Shown here piece after piece: positions 1 to 9,426 of a stretch of 64,000 bases of DNA. Both the position numbers and the translations under genes were made by a program. A model generated the notes under the pieces. It saw only the letters and a program-made list of their open reading frames with translations, did no database searches and was not told the DNA's origin. The stretch is from Lepidostoma basale. Taxonomy: Eukaryota > Arthropoda > Insecta > Trichoptera > Lepidostomatidae. Within the stretch, counting starts at the first letter, position 1; each line of letters begins with the position of its first letter. The stretch spans positions 23,977 to 87,976 of the forward strand of contig JAHDVF020000019.1 of assembly GCA_022606425.2 (NCBI GenBank), read 5' to 3'.

Positions 1-604
1 CTCGCTACTCTCGCTCCCGACAGACTTCTTGTCGCAGCTCATCAGCAGTCCGACGCTTTCTTCCGAGACTTTAACTCCTTCCTTGGGAGATCGGTCTATT
101 TTCATGGACATAAGCGGGGGCGGTGCAGCGGGCGGTTTAGCGCTTTTGTGCGCCGCTACGGAGATGCGGACATACATCCAACAGATTGCCAGCAACGTGG
201 AAACTATCAATGTAAGAAAAAGCGTGGCGTTCACAATTCTCGGGATATCGTAATCGCTGTTGGGGTGCTCTATATTGCAGAGGTTCCAAACGCCGGGCCG
301 CGGATCGGGGAAGACGGCGGCTGTGGTGGCGAAGATCAGGGCGAGGGTCCACTGCAGGATGACAGCCAGCAAGAACTTGGCGTTGCTGACTTTGGAGTGG
401 TAGTGGAGCGGGTCGGTGACGGCGAGGAACTGGTCCGCAGCTATGAGCAGCACCGCGAGGGGGGCGGCCGTGGTGGCGAGGGCGGACCACGCCTGGGCGG
501 CCGCGCAGCCAACGGGACCAGGGGGCAGCACGGGGTTCAGGAGCAGCAGCGTTCCCAGCGACACACAGCTCACCAGGTTCACCACGAGGAGATTCATCAC
601 GAAC
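1..604 (-). CDS. Partial exon of a rhodopsin-class (class A) G-protein coupled receptor
   Basis: The minus strand stays open for 201 codons from a splice acceptor (pyrimidine tract, ttcccag) to the window edge. The first exon base completes a split codon and the frame then reads FVMNLLVVNLVSC. In order: TM2 (residues 1-23), TM3 with the expected disulfide Cys (33), a DQF in the DRY position (57-59), ICL2 TDPLHYH, TM4 with its conserved Trp (85), ECL2 with the partner Cys (109), TM5 (about 123-147) and the start of a Pro- and Ser-rich ICL3. TM1 and TM6-7 are missing, so exons lie on both sides. Odd points are the absence of the usual TM2 Asp, Gln for Arg in the DRY motif, and no TM5 Pro. The exon is far more GC-rich than its surroundings, as expected for host coding DNA. 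The ligand is not recognisable; I treat it as an orphan receptor. Confidence 0.85.
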
Positions 605-628
605 CTGGGAATAAAAAAAATTTAATTA
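605..628 (-). other. Splice acceptor and pyrimidine tract of the GPCR exon
   Basis: Read on the minus strand, an AT-rich stretch with a T-run ends in ttcccag immediately before the GPCR reading frame. The intron therefore lies to the right in window coordinates. No matching donor exon with TM1 was found nearby. Confidence 0.7.
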
Positions 629-849
629 ACTAAGATTTATGAACGACATGAACACATTAGACATCAACCAAGTGGTGGGAGGTCAATGGCAAGAGTTGGC
701 AAGTGATACAGAGGCCTATGTCCAATATTGGATAACTATTGGCTGATGATGATAAACACAACAGTTGAATTGTACATGAGTAATACTTTGTTATTTATTG
801 TTTATTGAACAATTGTCTAAAACGACGAATTAAACAATTAATACGAATA
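629..849. other. AT-rich non-coding stretch
   Basis: Nothing recognisable is seen. It is presumed to be intron of the GPCR gene beside the first repeat. Confidence 0.4.
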
Positions 850-1100
850 TCTGTTTTCTAGATATTTCGACTTGCTACATTTGATATGTCATAGAAGGGC
901 GAAACATGTCATTTGCATAAAATATAATAGAATTTTCAAGACTGTTTTTTTACATTTTATGGGAATGACATGTTTCGCCGTGCTAAGGAATTATTAAACG
1001 TCGAAATTTAATAATATCTGAGCAAAGCGAAATAAGAAATTCTCATAAAATAAAATTTCTAGAAAACAGACGTTTTCATCCTTATTCATTATTTAATATG
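850..1100. repeat. PLE-like inverted-pair repeat, ACAUGU subfamily (T family)
   Basis: Two half-copies face each other. Each has a GC-rich stem followed by gcgaaacatgtc (plus strand near 901, minus strand near 967). The outer flanks ctgttttctagaa and aatatggagttt are hallmarks of this family and recur near 21.0, 24.4, 35.3 and 45.5 kb. The CUGANGA core is decayed (TTGATAT, TTAATAA), while the GAAACATGTC segment is intact in both halves. Confidence 0.6.
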
Positions 1101-1124
1101 GAGTTTCACATCTATATATTGCAT

Positions 1125-1275
1125 TGCATAATCAGTCTCATGGGACTCGTACTCGTGGAAGACCTCCTAGAAGATGGAAGGACAGCTGGGAATCTACCTT
1201 ACAAGAGGAGCAACACTCTGGAGAACAGACCACACAGGTCTACAATAAGGAAGAACAAGAAGGAGAAGAGTTTCA
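1125..1275 (+). mobile_element. Non-LTR (LINE-U) C-terminal fragment
   Basis: One frame reads SHGTRTRGRPPRRWKDSW, the basic GRPPRRW tail seen at the C-terminus of many insect non-LTR reverse transcriptases. Minus-strand relatives lie near 39.8 and 40.1-40.4 kb. It is 5' truncated and has no intact ORF. Confidence 0.55.
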
Positions 1276-1309
1276 CATCATTGTTCAAGAAGCAATAAAA
1301 ACGTATTAA

Positions 1310-1929
1310 TTTTACATAATTTCTTATTAAGAAAGCATGAAATCAATTGTACTAGTAAAACGGCTAAGATTAAACGGAACTTTTCTTTATATTTTTCGTT
1401 ATCTTAGGATTCGAAAATAATTTAAAATTAGCGAGAAAAACAACTTTATCTGGTGATTATTTCATAAACAAGTATGCAGTCATTTTCCTTGCTAAAAGTT
1501 CTAGGCATAAAGGTGTGACTGCAATAAGAATTAATCATTCGGCAAACAAGGAAGAGTATAGCGAATCTAGAAATATCTGAATATTGTCACGAAAAGAATC
1601 GCGGTTCATTTGAAACATGTGCGAATAATCCACCTTGGCTAACTAAACACAATAAACGACAATTGACATGTTGTGTCGGTTGATTACTTTATGTGTTTTC
1701 TATGAACGGCGCAAAGACTGCTAACAAGATGTTAAAGTTGTCAAACAGTCAATAATTACTCTTGTTTGAAGTGTTCCAAGAACTTTGAAATCATCGATAA
1801 GAATGAATGAAGAGTAAATCATTATTCGAGATGCTGCCGCTGCGATTGAATTCAGACGATCAATAATAGTAATAAATCTAGCTTTAAACAAACGGCTGGT
1901 TCAGCAAACGTTTACTAAATGACATCAGA
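1310..1929. other. Unassigned AT-rich sequence
   Basis: No ORF, tRNA or repeat shared with the rest of the window could be recognised. Confidence 0.3.
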
Positions 1930-2035
1930 CTTTGAATTTGAAATCTACGCCACGCTACAACGCAAGTGATGTGTGCATGTTTAAATACAAAATCGCGCCA
2001 TCTATGGTAAACAAACATAACTATAAATGCAATTA
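1930..2035 (-). mobile_element. Helitron-like internal fragment
   Basis: The reverse complement carries atgtttgtttaccatag, then cttgcgttgtagcgtggcg, matching the body of the longer copy near 37.8 kb and partly that near 48.2 kb. No terminus is present. Confidence 0.5.
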
Positions 2036-2252
2036 ATTTTGCTGTGGCAACACATAAACTATAATTGTTCTGTTTTAGTTTATAATTTTTAAAATCTCAA
2101 AAATATTTTCTAAAAAAAAGGGGGTTTTCGTCATACCAGTATAGATAATCAAATGATTTTACTGAAATCTCTTGATGGAAGTTCATTTTAAATAATGATT
2201 AAATATAACCATGTTTTTTTACTACTTCCATTTTTGTCTTTATTTCGACAGC

Positions 2253-2285
2253 GACCGGTTTCGCCAGGCTCGCTGGCATCGACAG
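2253..2285 (-). ncRNA. Hammerhead-like motif, ACCGGU subfamily
   Basis: Order: CUGUCGA, U, stem II GCCAG/CUGGC with loop CGAGC, GAA, palindrome ACCGGU, C. The pre-cleavage triplet is GUC. Core position 6 is U instead of A, as in other copies of this subfamily, which should weaken catalysis. Confidence 0.5.
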
Positions 2286-2630
2286 ACTGGTGACACTATT
2301 GGAAACCGAGTCCTTTATATACATACAGATAAGGGGTGGTAAACATGATTCTATACAAAAATAATCTTCAAATATGTATGTAAAATTTGCTGAATTTTAA
2401 TATATATTTTACAGGTATTCAATACAATGGATTTTAAATGTTATTAGAGCTTACATATTTATATAAAACGTTTGAAAAAAATTGTACTTTTTTATTATTA
2501 TAACTGAATTTAAATATACGTTATTAACATTAAATATAATATTATGTTATTTATTATATAATTATTACCCCTGATCTGTATTTACGAGTACTCGTATATA
2601 AAGGAGTCGGTTTGCAATACTGTCACCAGT

Positions 2631-2663
2631 CTGTCAATGTCAGCGAGTCTGGCGAAACCGGTC
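2631..2663 (+). ncRNA. Hammerhead-like motif, ACCGGU subfamily (facing copy)
   Basis: Same architecture as its inverted partner, with two changes: CUGUCAA in the core and U for C in stem II (GUCAG/CUGGC, still paired through G-U). The GAA, ACCGGU and GUC parts are intact. Confidence 0.45.
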
Positions 2664-2691
2664 GCTGTCGAAATAAAGACAAATGTGTAAG

Positions 2692-3440
2692 TTTGAATTA
2701 CTTTTTGATAACTTTGTATCACAACACTTTATTACACTTTTTTCAGACATGTTTCGGGACACAGAAGCCCCTTCTTCAGTGTGTACAAATTTTAACAGCT
2801 AAATGGGACAAAATCGTTACTTATATACTAAATAAAATTAAAATGGTAAAGGAGGAGTGGGGGTGGTTCCAAGAAATAGTGTTAATTACATTTTAGCCGG
2901 AATAATGGGACAGGGGAAATAAATCTAGTATCGGACTGGAAGTTAAATTAATTTGATTATTTATAATTTCTTCTTTATTTTTTATCGACTTTTTTATTTC
3001 TAGGATTTCAAGGTTATTTAATGTTACTTTTCTATTACTGATATGCAAAACTTCAACGCCGTTATTTTTATCGAAGGAGTGATCTTTTTCTATGAGATGA
3101 TTCGCGAATTCGGAAAAATTATTATTTGAGAGACACCTAATGTGCTCCTTCATTCTTAAATTAATGTTACGCGTTGTTTTTCCTATATAATAAGATGGGC
3201 AATCGTCGCATTTAAGTTTGTATACTCCCGATTGGGTTAGTTTGTCTTCTTTGTCTTTATTATTTATTAACAATTTATCTAGATTATTATTGGTATAGAA
3301 CGCGGGTCTAATGTCTAACGGAAGATCTTTAGAAACTATATTTGTTAGATTATTAATATATAAAATTCTACGCCATTGATTATTTTTCTGATTATAGTTA
3401 GGTGGAGTATACAAAATTGTTTTAGTAAACTTATTTAGTA
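2692..3440 (-). mobile_element. Penelope-like element, 3' part with GIY-YIG endonuclease
   Basis: 5'-truncated PLE running leftwards. It keeps the endonuclease C-terminus, a 3' untranslated stretch and a hammerhead-like motif. Its outer 492 bp form one arm of a nearly perfect inverted repeat with the neighbouring plus-strand copy. The two arms differ at only a few positions that I could see, so the event is young. Confidence 0.8.
2746..2779 (-). ncRNA. Hammerhead-like ribozyme motif in PLE 3' region, ACAUGU subfamily
   Basis: CUGAAGA core, one extra A, stem II GGGGC/GUCCC around UUCUGU, GAA, self-complementary ACAUGU, then C (GUC site). It lies downstream of the endonuclease stop, which ties this motif class to PLEs. 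Stem I is weak: two pairs, an A-rich internal loop, then a few more. Confidence 0.65.
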
Positions 3441-3450
3441 GGAAAAACAA
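2893..3450 (-). pseudogene. PLE GIY-YIG endonuclease domain, 5'-truncated ORF
   Basis: The reading frame of 185 codons contains GVY (75-77), a CxxC pair (81 and 84), YIG (88-90), Arg94 and a KEH (101-103), in the spacing of PLE GIY-YIG nucleases that nick target DNA for retrotransposition. It ends in FPLSHYSG and a stop. No reverse transcriptase remains upstream because the copy breaks off at the inversion point. The TTG start is an artefact of truncation, so I regard this as a dead fragment with an intact frame. Confidence 0.8.
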
Positions 3451-3932
3451 CGCGTAACATTAATTTAAGAATGAAGGAGCACATTAGGTGTCTCTCAAAT
3501 AATAATTTTTCCGAATTCGCGAATCATCTCATAGAAAAAGATCACTCCTTCGATAAAAATAACGGCGTTGAAGTTTTGCATATCAGTAATAGAAAAGTAA
3601 CATTAAATAACCTTGAAATCCTAGAAATAAAAAAGTCGATAAAAAATAAAGAAGAAATTATAAATAATCAAATTAATTTAACTTCCAGTCCGATACTAGA
3701 TTTGTTTCCCCTGTCCCGTTATTCCGGCTAAAATGTAATTAACACTATTTCTTGGAACCACCCCCACTCCTCCTTTACCATTTTAATTTTATTTAGTATA
3801 TAAGTAACGATTTTGTCTCATTTAGCTGTTAAAATTTGTACACACTGAAGAAGGGGCTTCTGTGTCCCGAAACATGTCTGAAAAAAGTGTAATAAAGTGT
3901 TGTGATACAAAGTTATCAAAAAGTAATTCAAA
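3441..3932 (+). mobile_element. Penelope-like element fragment, inverted partner
   Basis: It begins exactly at the codons GKTTRN inside the GIY-YIG domain and continues through the end of the nuclease (86-codon frame ending FPLSRYSG), the 3' untranslated stretch and the ribozyme-like motif. One visible residue difference (R for H) separates it from the left copy. The first half of the nuclease is missing. Confidence 0.8.
3845..3878 (+). ncRNA. Hammerhead-like ribozyme motif in PLE 3' region
   Basis: The motif sequence is the same as in the left arm of the fold-back: intact CUGAAGA, GAA, ACAUGU and C. Predicted cleavage is after base 3878. Confidence 0.65.
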
Positions 3933-3939
3933 TATGAAT

Positions 3940-4395
3940 CCGCAACACAAAGTAATGGCGAATATAGAAGAAATGTGTAAGTAGTCAAAAAACATCGTTT
4001 TATTTAATTATTATACTGTGTAACTTTACAAAAATATGTATGTGGCCCTTAGAAAATAAAGGGTTGAGTATCATAGTGGGTTGGTTTATAGCATAGAATT
4101 CCAACGGGGGCAGTATCGTCCCCTTGTGGGCGCTGAAGCTTTCCTAGGGGGCGGTAGCGGATACATATGTAAATGGGGGCGTTAAAGCAGTCAAGTTGGG
4201 TGATGATGGCAGATTTTAGCACTGTTAGCGAGATGAAACGTATTCAGGACGCTGCTAAGAAGTGAGTGACTTGTAATAAAGTCTGTTTTATTGCCGCACT
4301 ATCTTCGATACATCTTGCCTGGGAAAAAAACCTAGTGAGGTATGCGAGCGTCCAATTAACTGTTCATCTGACACATGTTATGTCAGTGATGGCGG
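3940..4395. other. Unassigned stretch between PLE and LINE-G
   Basis: Contains a GC-richer patch near 4100-4200 (gggggcagtatcg, cctagggggcggtagcgg) without a convincing frame. Confidence 0.3.
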
Positions 4396-4396
4396 G

Positions 4397-4790
4397 ATTT
4401 TTCACTATTCTTCTTCTTCTTCAAGTGCCCTGTCGGGTCTCCCCAAAGATGGCTATCCACACTTCGGATGCCGGTCCACTCCCTCAAGTTTCGCAGCCAG
4501 GACATATGTCTCCTACCGGGCCCTTGACGTCCCTTAATTTTCCCCTTGTTGGAAAATGTTGTACTTTTCCCCACGCAGTATATGACCCAGATGTGAAATC
4601 TTCCGAATCTTGATAGTTGGCAACAGCTCCCTGTCAACTCTAGCTCGCCTCAGGACTTTGGTTTTGGTAACCATGTTTGTCCAGGTCTGTTCATTGAGTT
4701 GACTTGTAAGGTCCACGTTTCATATTCATACAATAAAACAGACCGCACATAGCATTTGATCATTCTCTGGCGGAGTTTCAAATTTATATA
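4397..4790 (-). mobile_element. Non-LTR (LINE-G) reverse transcriptase C-terminal fragment
   Basis: Minus-strand frames read RARVDRELLPTIKIRKISHL then, after frameshifts, GPGRRHMSWLRNLREWTG. This is the post-RT region (ELL..IK.RKI..LGH then G.GRR..SWL..L..W) of a common insect non-LTR family. It aligns along its length with the copy at 31.4-31.85 kb. It is frameshifted and dead. Confidence 0.7.
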
Positions 4791-4815
4791 ACTATTAAGA
4801 TATTAAAAGAAAACT

Positions 4816-5435
4816 AACTAACCATCACGCCGTTTCACCGAAGCGGTAGGCAGAAGGAAGAGACTCCCACACTTTTCTTTCCTGACATACTTCATATATC
4901 GTTTCATGCACGAACGTCGATTTCTCCGACTGATTCTATTTCAAGTTCCGTTTATGTCATTTATAGGCGGGCCACACTGTGATAAACAAGCTGGTTTGAA
5001 ACCAAAATTTGTATACTGAATGTTATTACTCAAACTTAAACCATGTTCTAGACGTAGTAAAAACGTCGATTTTAGTAAACCATGAGTTAAACCGCGGATT
5101 TCTGCATACGGTTATCCTTTCAACAAACATGGTACGTTTATCTCTCTTCCTCGCATTATTTTACCCGGCGTAGAATGAGATAGAAGCCCTATACAACCGA
5201 TGTTTATCACAGTGTGGCCCGCCTTTTACATTATACATTACTTTATCTACCATTCTTTATTCATTCATTCTTTACATGTGTCCCAACTATCTAAATGACC
5301 CTTTCTTTATTTTATTCATAACACTTTCATTTGAACTGCATTAACTTCTTATATTTGCATTTGTTCTTCTTATATTATATCATATACAGATTTATCATAT
5401 ATTCGTCTGAGACATCTTATTCTACGTTTATACTT
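4816..5435 (-). mobile_element. RTE-clade LINE 3' fragment, interrupted by a MITE
   Basis: It starts at an (AACT) tail and continues with ccatcacgccg and the C-terminal RT region in the minus direction. It is split by a 259-bp inverted-repeat element, after which the LINE resumes (ttctttacatgtgtcc). It is degenerate, with several substitutions and indels relative to other copies. Confidence 0.7.
4965..5224. mobile_element. MITE with GGCGGGCCACACTGTG terminal inverted repeats
   Basis: Terminal inverted repeats of about 23 bp (ggcgggccacactgtgataa and its complement) bound a non-coding core. It is inserted in an RTE fragment. The flanks tttat and tttta may be a decayed target duplication. The superfamily is not assigned. 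Confidence 0.7.
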
Positions 5436-5574
5436 TTTTCAAGACAGGAAAAAAGCCTTGATAAAGTAAATTTGGTTATCTGGGTTAGAAGAAGTAAAAA
5501 GTCCACGAACCCCAATGGGCACTTGTGTCATGAGCTGGATACCCGGCACATCCCGCTTCATTATATACCAATCT

Positions 5575-5700
5575 GCATTTTAATACCGCCATGCAAAATG
5601 AGTTGGATTCAATTGGTTACATTGATTTTTATCACGGCACGGGCGTCACTGGGCGGCAGGGAATGTTCGTGGTTGAAGACCACACTGAACTATTCAATAA
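5575..5700 (+). CDS. Possible small secretory first exon (weak)
   Basis: A frame reads MSWIQLVTLIFITARASLGG then RECSWLKTTLNYS: a signal-peptide-like hydrophobic stretch followed by a Cys and an N-glycosylation sequon. Local GC is higher than in the flanks and a potential GT donor follows. There is no second exon or homology to support it, and it could be chance. Confidence 0.2.
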
Positions 5701-5729
5701 ATCGTATTTTTGTAAACACGTGACCTTGG

Positions 5730-6275
5730 ATACCAATTTAGCTAATATTATATCATATTAACAAGCTTGAAAAAGGGTTTCTATTATAATATACTATTAA
5801 CCAAAATTAATAATACATTTTTGGGGGCACTTGAAGAAGAAGAAGAATAAAGTTGAACTATCATATTTTTTCCGCCAAAACAATGGATTATCTAAACAAA
5901 TATAAATAGGAGAATTTTTCTATATTTATAAAGTTTAAAAATGGAATCCTTCAAGTATAACAATTGCTCGGCCTAGCCCAACATGGAATATATTTCAATT
6001 CAAACAAAGAACGATTGATTCCAAATTTGAATAGCGGAATATTCACAATGGCCGATACTGGTTTAATCGCCTCTATCACGATTATGTAATCGCAAGCTGG
6101 TGTGGGACAGAGCGACCAGTCGACAGGGAATCGAGTGGTCGTGGGAAGAAAGAGCAAGGTCGGATTATCGCAGAATTTGATACATCCATCTTAACACGTT
6201 GACTGCGGAGCACTGACCGAGACAGTGGTAAGGAGAGAGCCCAATCGACGAATCCCTGTCCAGGTCAGGCCCTAT
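5730..6275. other. Unassigned AT-rich sequence
   Basis: No recognisable gene. A slightly GC-richer patch near 6090-6270 shows no convincing domain and leads into the next PLE-like repeat. Confidence 0.3.
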
Positions 6276-6366
6276 ACCGTTCGGTTTTAAGTAAGTACGA
6301 ACATTAGATTTACCACCCCTGATTTGTATGTAAATAAAGGACTCGGTTTGCAATAGTGTCACCAAT

Positions 6367-6399
6367 CTGTCGATGCCAGCGAGCCTGGCGAAACCGGTC
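6367..6399 (+). ncRNA. Hammerhead-like motif, ACCGGU subfamily
   Basis: CUGUCGA, U, GCCAG/CUGGC with loop CGAGC, GAA, ACCGGU, C. It matches the motif at 2253 across the whole core and stem II. Confidence 0.5.
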
Positions 6400-6893
6400 A
6401 CTGTCGAAATAAAGACAAAGTGGAAGTAGTTAAAAAAAAATCGTTTTATAAACTTATTATTATACTTGGGAAATTTAAAATAACTTTGTTTAATCCACAA
6501 AATATTAAAATCAGGTGTAAAAATATAATAAAAATTAACTCCATTGTCAGGTGTAAAAATATAATAAAAATTATACAAAGAAAGACTAATATAAAAACGC
6601 GTTTAAAATTCGATACAATAATTCAAAATTAAAAAGATCAGTAAGAACTAATAAATAATATTAACTTATAATAATAGATAAAATATTTAAAAAAATAATA
6701 ATAATAATAATACTATTTATCATCATGTATTATTATTAAATAATATTTTTATAGGTTCTTACTGATAAAAAAATATATATTAATACTCATAACAAATGCC
6801 CAGGTTAATTTTTAAATTTGAATTTTTGTATCGAATTTTAAATCCGTTTTTATATTAGTCTTTCCTTGTTTAGTTTTAATTATATTTCTATAC

Positions 6894-6924
6894 CTGAAGA
6901 TGGAGCTATCCTCCGTAACATGTC
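6894..6924 (+). ncRNA. Hammerhead-like motif, decayed GAA
   Basis: CUGAAGA core and stem II GGAG/CUCC are present and ACAUGUC follows, but the invariant GAA reads GUA, so this copy should be inactive. Confidence 0.45.
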
Positions 6925-7144
6925 GTGTTTGTAAATATTTTTTTAAATATTTTGTGGTTTAAACAAAATTATTTTCAATATCCTAAGTATATTACTGTGG
7001 AATTCCACAGTGTTTATACCTTAGCGTTCAATAAGTTAACTTATTATTAATACGTATAATGAACTCACATCAAAAGATTTCAGTAAAATCATTTGATTAT
7101 TTAGTACAGACGTATATTTAAATGAATTTATTGAGAAATAATGA

Positions 7145-7620
7145 TTCACAATAAGGAAAAAAAAACATTTAAATATCTGTCTTCAAGTTGCACTTCAATA
7201 CAAGTACACGCAGAGAGGAGGCGATCCATTTGGTAAGAGCGAGTGAAAAAACATTAAATAACGTAACACTTAATGATATGTTAAGATCTATTATTATTAC
7301 AGCTATTTGCAACGGCGGTGTAGTTCATTTGAACAAAATTCAAAATACTGTTTTGCTAAGGTATAAACTAGTGTCCAACTCGGGGCGAAATATAATAGTT
7401 CGAGTCAAACTGACTGCTTTGATTCAGCGAATTCGTGGGACGTTATCACCGGACAGACACTTGTATTATTTATAACCAATTTGTATATAAAACATTCCGA
7501 TGAATCATATAAAGATTTTTTTATATTTATGCAAATGAGATCCAAATAAATGATTGCGGTCTTGGATGACTCAATACCAGGCTAAAGAGACCGAAAAGTG
7601 AGGTCAATGGAAATTCTATT
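7145..7620. other. Unassigned sequence with a chance ORF
   Basis: A 95-codon plus-strand frame near 7188 shows no domain, no bias and no repeat relative. No other feature was seen. Confidence 0.25.
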
Positions 7621-7624
7621 AAAA

Positions 7625-8022
7625 TTATATATATATGTTGGAGCATTCTTTCGATGCCTACAAAAATAAAAATGTAACTGTTCGTGTTAAAAATTTAAAA
7701 TCTCCAAAAGTTATGCACCAATTGGTTGGAAATGTTGACGATCTTCGTGGCCTAGTGGTAAGTGCATTGATTGCCAGCCCGAAGGTTCCGGGTTCGATTC
7801 CCGGCGAGGGCAGTGTGATTGTCACACTGTTTTTGGTCTGGTGTAGAATTCACATGACAATAAAATGGCGATAGATTAGCTACCTATCACATGTCACGAG
7901 AATCACTATGATAGCTATAATACCCTTTACATCGGTTTGGCTCATGCTGTCATGATGTAAAGAGCGATTCAACAAAATAATAATAATAATAACGTTGCAT
8001 TCAAATACGCGGGTGTTTATAT
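7625..8022 (+). mobile_element. Helitron-like 5' region split by a SINE
   Basis: The left part (ctacaaaaataaaaatgtaa, then aatctccaaaagttatg) resembles the segment at 8.55 kb. The right part, cgttgcattcaaatacgcg, is the continuation seen intact there. A tRNA-derived SINE separates them. Assignment to the lepidopteran Helitron type is from general knowledge of such ends. Confidence 0.4.
7738..7994 (+). mobile_element. tRNA-derived SINE (SINE1), full-length copy
   Basis: A tRNA-like head carries a Pol III A box and a B box (ggttcgattcc). It is followed by a conserved body (gtgtgattgtcacactg, then ggcgatagattagctacc) and an (AAT)n tail. In this copy the A box is altered (tggcctagtgg). The family has six copies in this window; the AAT tail suggests it borrows a LINE with that 3' end. 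Confidence 0.85.
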
Positions 8023-8024
8023 CT

Positions 8025-8540
8025 AACTAACTAACTAACCATCAAGTCGACTTCCCGAAGGGGTAGGGTTAAATAATGGACTGCCACACTTTTCTTTCCT
8101 GATATATTTCTTTCGCATCCTCAATATTCTCATACATCGTGTCATGAACGCGCGTTGTTTTCTCTGACTCCTCACGTGGTCGATTTTTAATATTTGATTT
8201 ATTTGATCATGCCACGTTTTCCTCGGTCTTCCTATATTTCTATTTCCAATAACATCGTTAACATATACTTTTTTTACCTTTATTTCTCCATTCATTCTTT
8301 CCATGTGTCCAAACCATCTTAATGATCCTTTCATTATTTTGTTTACAAACCATCATTCGCACCGCATTCACCTCTTATATTTTCATTCGACACTCTATTA
8401 TGCACACAGTATTCACGAATTCGTCTAAGAGATCTCATTTCTACTGCATTTATTCTACTTTCATCCTTCGTTGCTAGTTCCATGCTTCGCTTCCATACAT
8501 AAGGGTCGGTACAAGAACACCATTGTGCACTGCCATTTTA
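8025..8540 (-). mobile_element. RTE-clade LINE 3' fragment
   Basis: From an (AACT)n tail at the left it reads in minus orientation through NIGRPRKTWHDQIN and KGSLRWFGHMERM to the ccattttagcttta region. This is the segment after the RT catalytic core. One long frame survives (99 codons), with later frameshifts. Confidence 0.8.
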
Positions 8541-8549
8541 GCTTTATCT

Positions 8550-8658
8550 ATCTATAAAAATAAAAATGCAAATGTTCGTTTGTTCCCAATCTTAAATCTC
8601 CGAAAGTTAATTATCGATTGCTTTGAAATGTTATTATAATACAACGTTGCATTCGAAT
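8550..8658 (+). mobile_element. Helitron-like 5' end
   Basis: It begins tctatctatctataaaaat, the usual style of a lepidopteran Helitron 5' end. It ends at gcattcgaat, where a LINE is inserted; the element resumes as acgcgcgttttta after 9436. Confidence 0.45.
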
Positions 8659-9426
8659 GATGCATATGAGGTATGCAAGAGATACGATTTGATGATGAAT
8701 GTGAATAAGTCTAAGGTAATGATTTTCGAAAAAGAAGGAAGCATGACAGTCTGCAACATTAGTGTAAACGGTGAAAATCTGGAACAAGTGGATGAATTTG
8801 GTTATTTAGAAAGTATGTTTATAAAGGATGGGAGGGTGGAGAAGGATATTGAAAGAAGGGTTGGGGCAGGCAACAGAATAAATGGTGCACTTAAAGTTGT
8901 CATCGCAAACAAAAGCCTATCCAAAAAATCTAAGATGGCCGTGCACAATGGTGTTCTTGTGCCGACCCTTATGTATGGAAGTGAAGCATGGAACTGGCAA
9001 AAGGATAAAAGTAGAATAAATGCAGTAGAAATGAGATCTCTAAGACGAATGTGTGGCAAATCTGTATATGATAGAGTGACAAATGCAAGTATAAGAAGTG
9101 AATGTGGTGCGAATGAAAGTGTTATGAACAAAATAAGGAAAGGGTCATTAAGATGGTTTGGACACATGGAAAGAATGAGTGAAGGCAGAATGGTAAAGAA
9201 GGTATATATTTAAACGGCGTGAACGGAGCTAGAAATAGAGGAAGGCCGAGGAAAACGTGGCACGATCAAATCAATCAAATATTGAATGTCGGTCACGTGA
9301 GGAGTCGGAAAAATCGACGTGCGTGCATGACAAGATGTATGAATGTAGAGGAAGCGAGAGACGTATGTCAGGACAGAACAGTGTGGCGTTCCATTCTTAC
9401 TGCCTACCCCTCCGGGGAGACAGGTA
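8659..9426 (+). mobile_element. RTE-clade LINE fragment with target-site duplication
   Basis: The insertion is flanked by the 10-bp direct repeat gcattcgaat. It encodes the RT thumb and C-terminal region: DLMMNVNKSKVMIFEKEG, then LMYGSEAWNWQ, KGSLRWFGHMERM and NRGRPRKTWHDQI. One frameshift near 9212 splits the frame into 196 and 103 codons. The 3' end stops at gagacaggta and lacks the usual gcgtgatggttag tail. Confidence 0.85.

Larger units (their letters stand above)
2140..2690. repeat. PLE-like inverted repeat with two ACCGGU hammerhead-like motifs
   Basis: Arms of about 135 bp face each other. Each runs from cgaccggtttcgcc (or its complement) through a segment ending with the ctgatctgt/acagataag match. 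The outer sides carry gtctttatttcgac. An AT-rich loop separates them. Relatives are near 6.3 and 32.9 kb, and the outer motif tcaaatgattttactgaaatc links these copies. No protein is encoded; kinship to PLEs rests on the ribozyme-like motif and on adjacency to a PLE. Confidence 0.6.
6280..7115. repeat. PLE-like composite repeat with internal inversion
   Basis: It opens with an ACCGGU half-copy (accacccctgatttgtatg through gtcgaaataaag). Next come aaaatataataaaaatta segments in plus orientation and the same family in reverse from about 6790, around an AT-rich centre near 6700. The reverse half carries a cctgaagatgga motif. A near copy of the last half is at 39.16-39.37 kb. Confidence 0.55.

Noticed and set aside
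148..633. Plus-strand ORF of 161 codons over the GPCR exon
   Set aside because: It is the antisense of a GC-rich exon; it has low-complexity Gly/Glu/Arg composition and no domain, while the minus frame has clear TM segments and a splice acceptor.
2893..3450. GIY-YIG protein as a host or homing endonuclease gene
   Set aside because: Sequence style, the hammerhead-like motif after its stop, and further truncated copies identify it as the C-terminus of a Penelope-like element.
7188..7475. 95-codon ORF as a host gene
   Set aside because: No domain, no splice or start context, and length compatible with chance.
7738..7815. SINE1 heads as functional tRNA genes
   Set aside because: The Pol III boxes are present but the cloverleaf does not close, and the same body and AAT tail follow in other copies, so they are SINEs.
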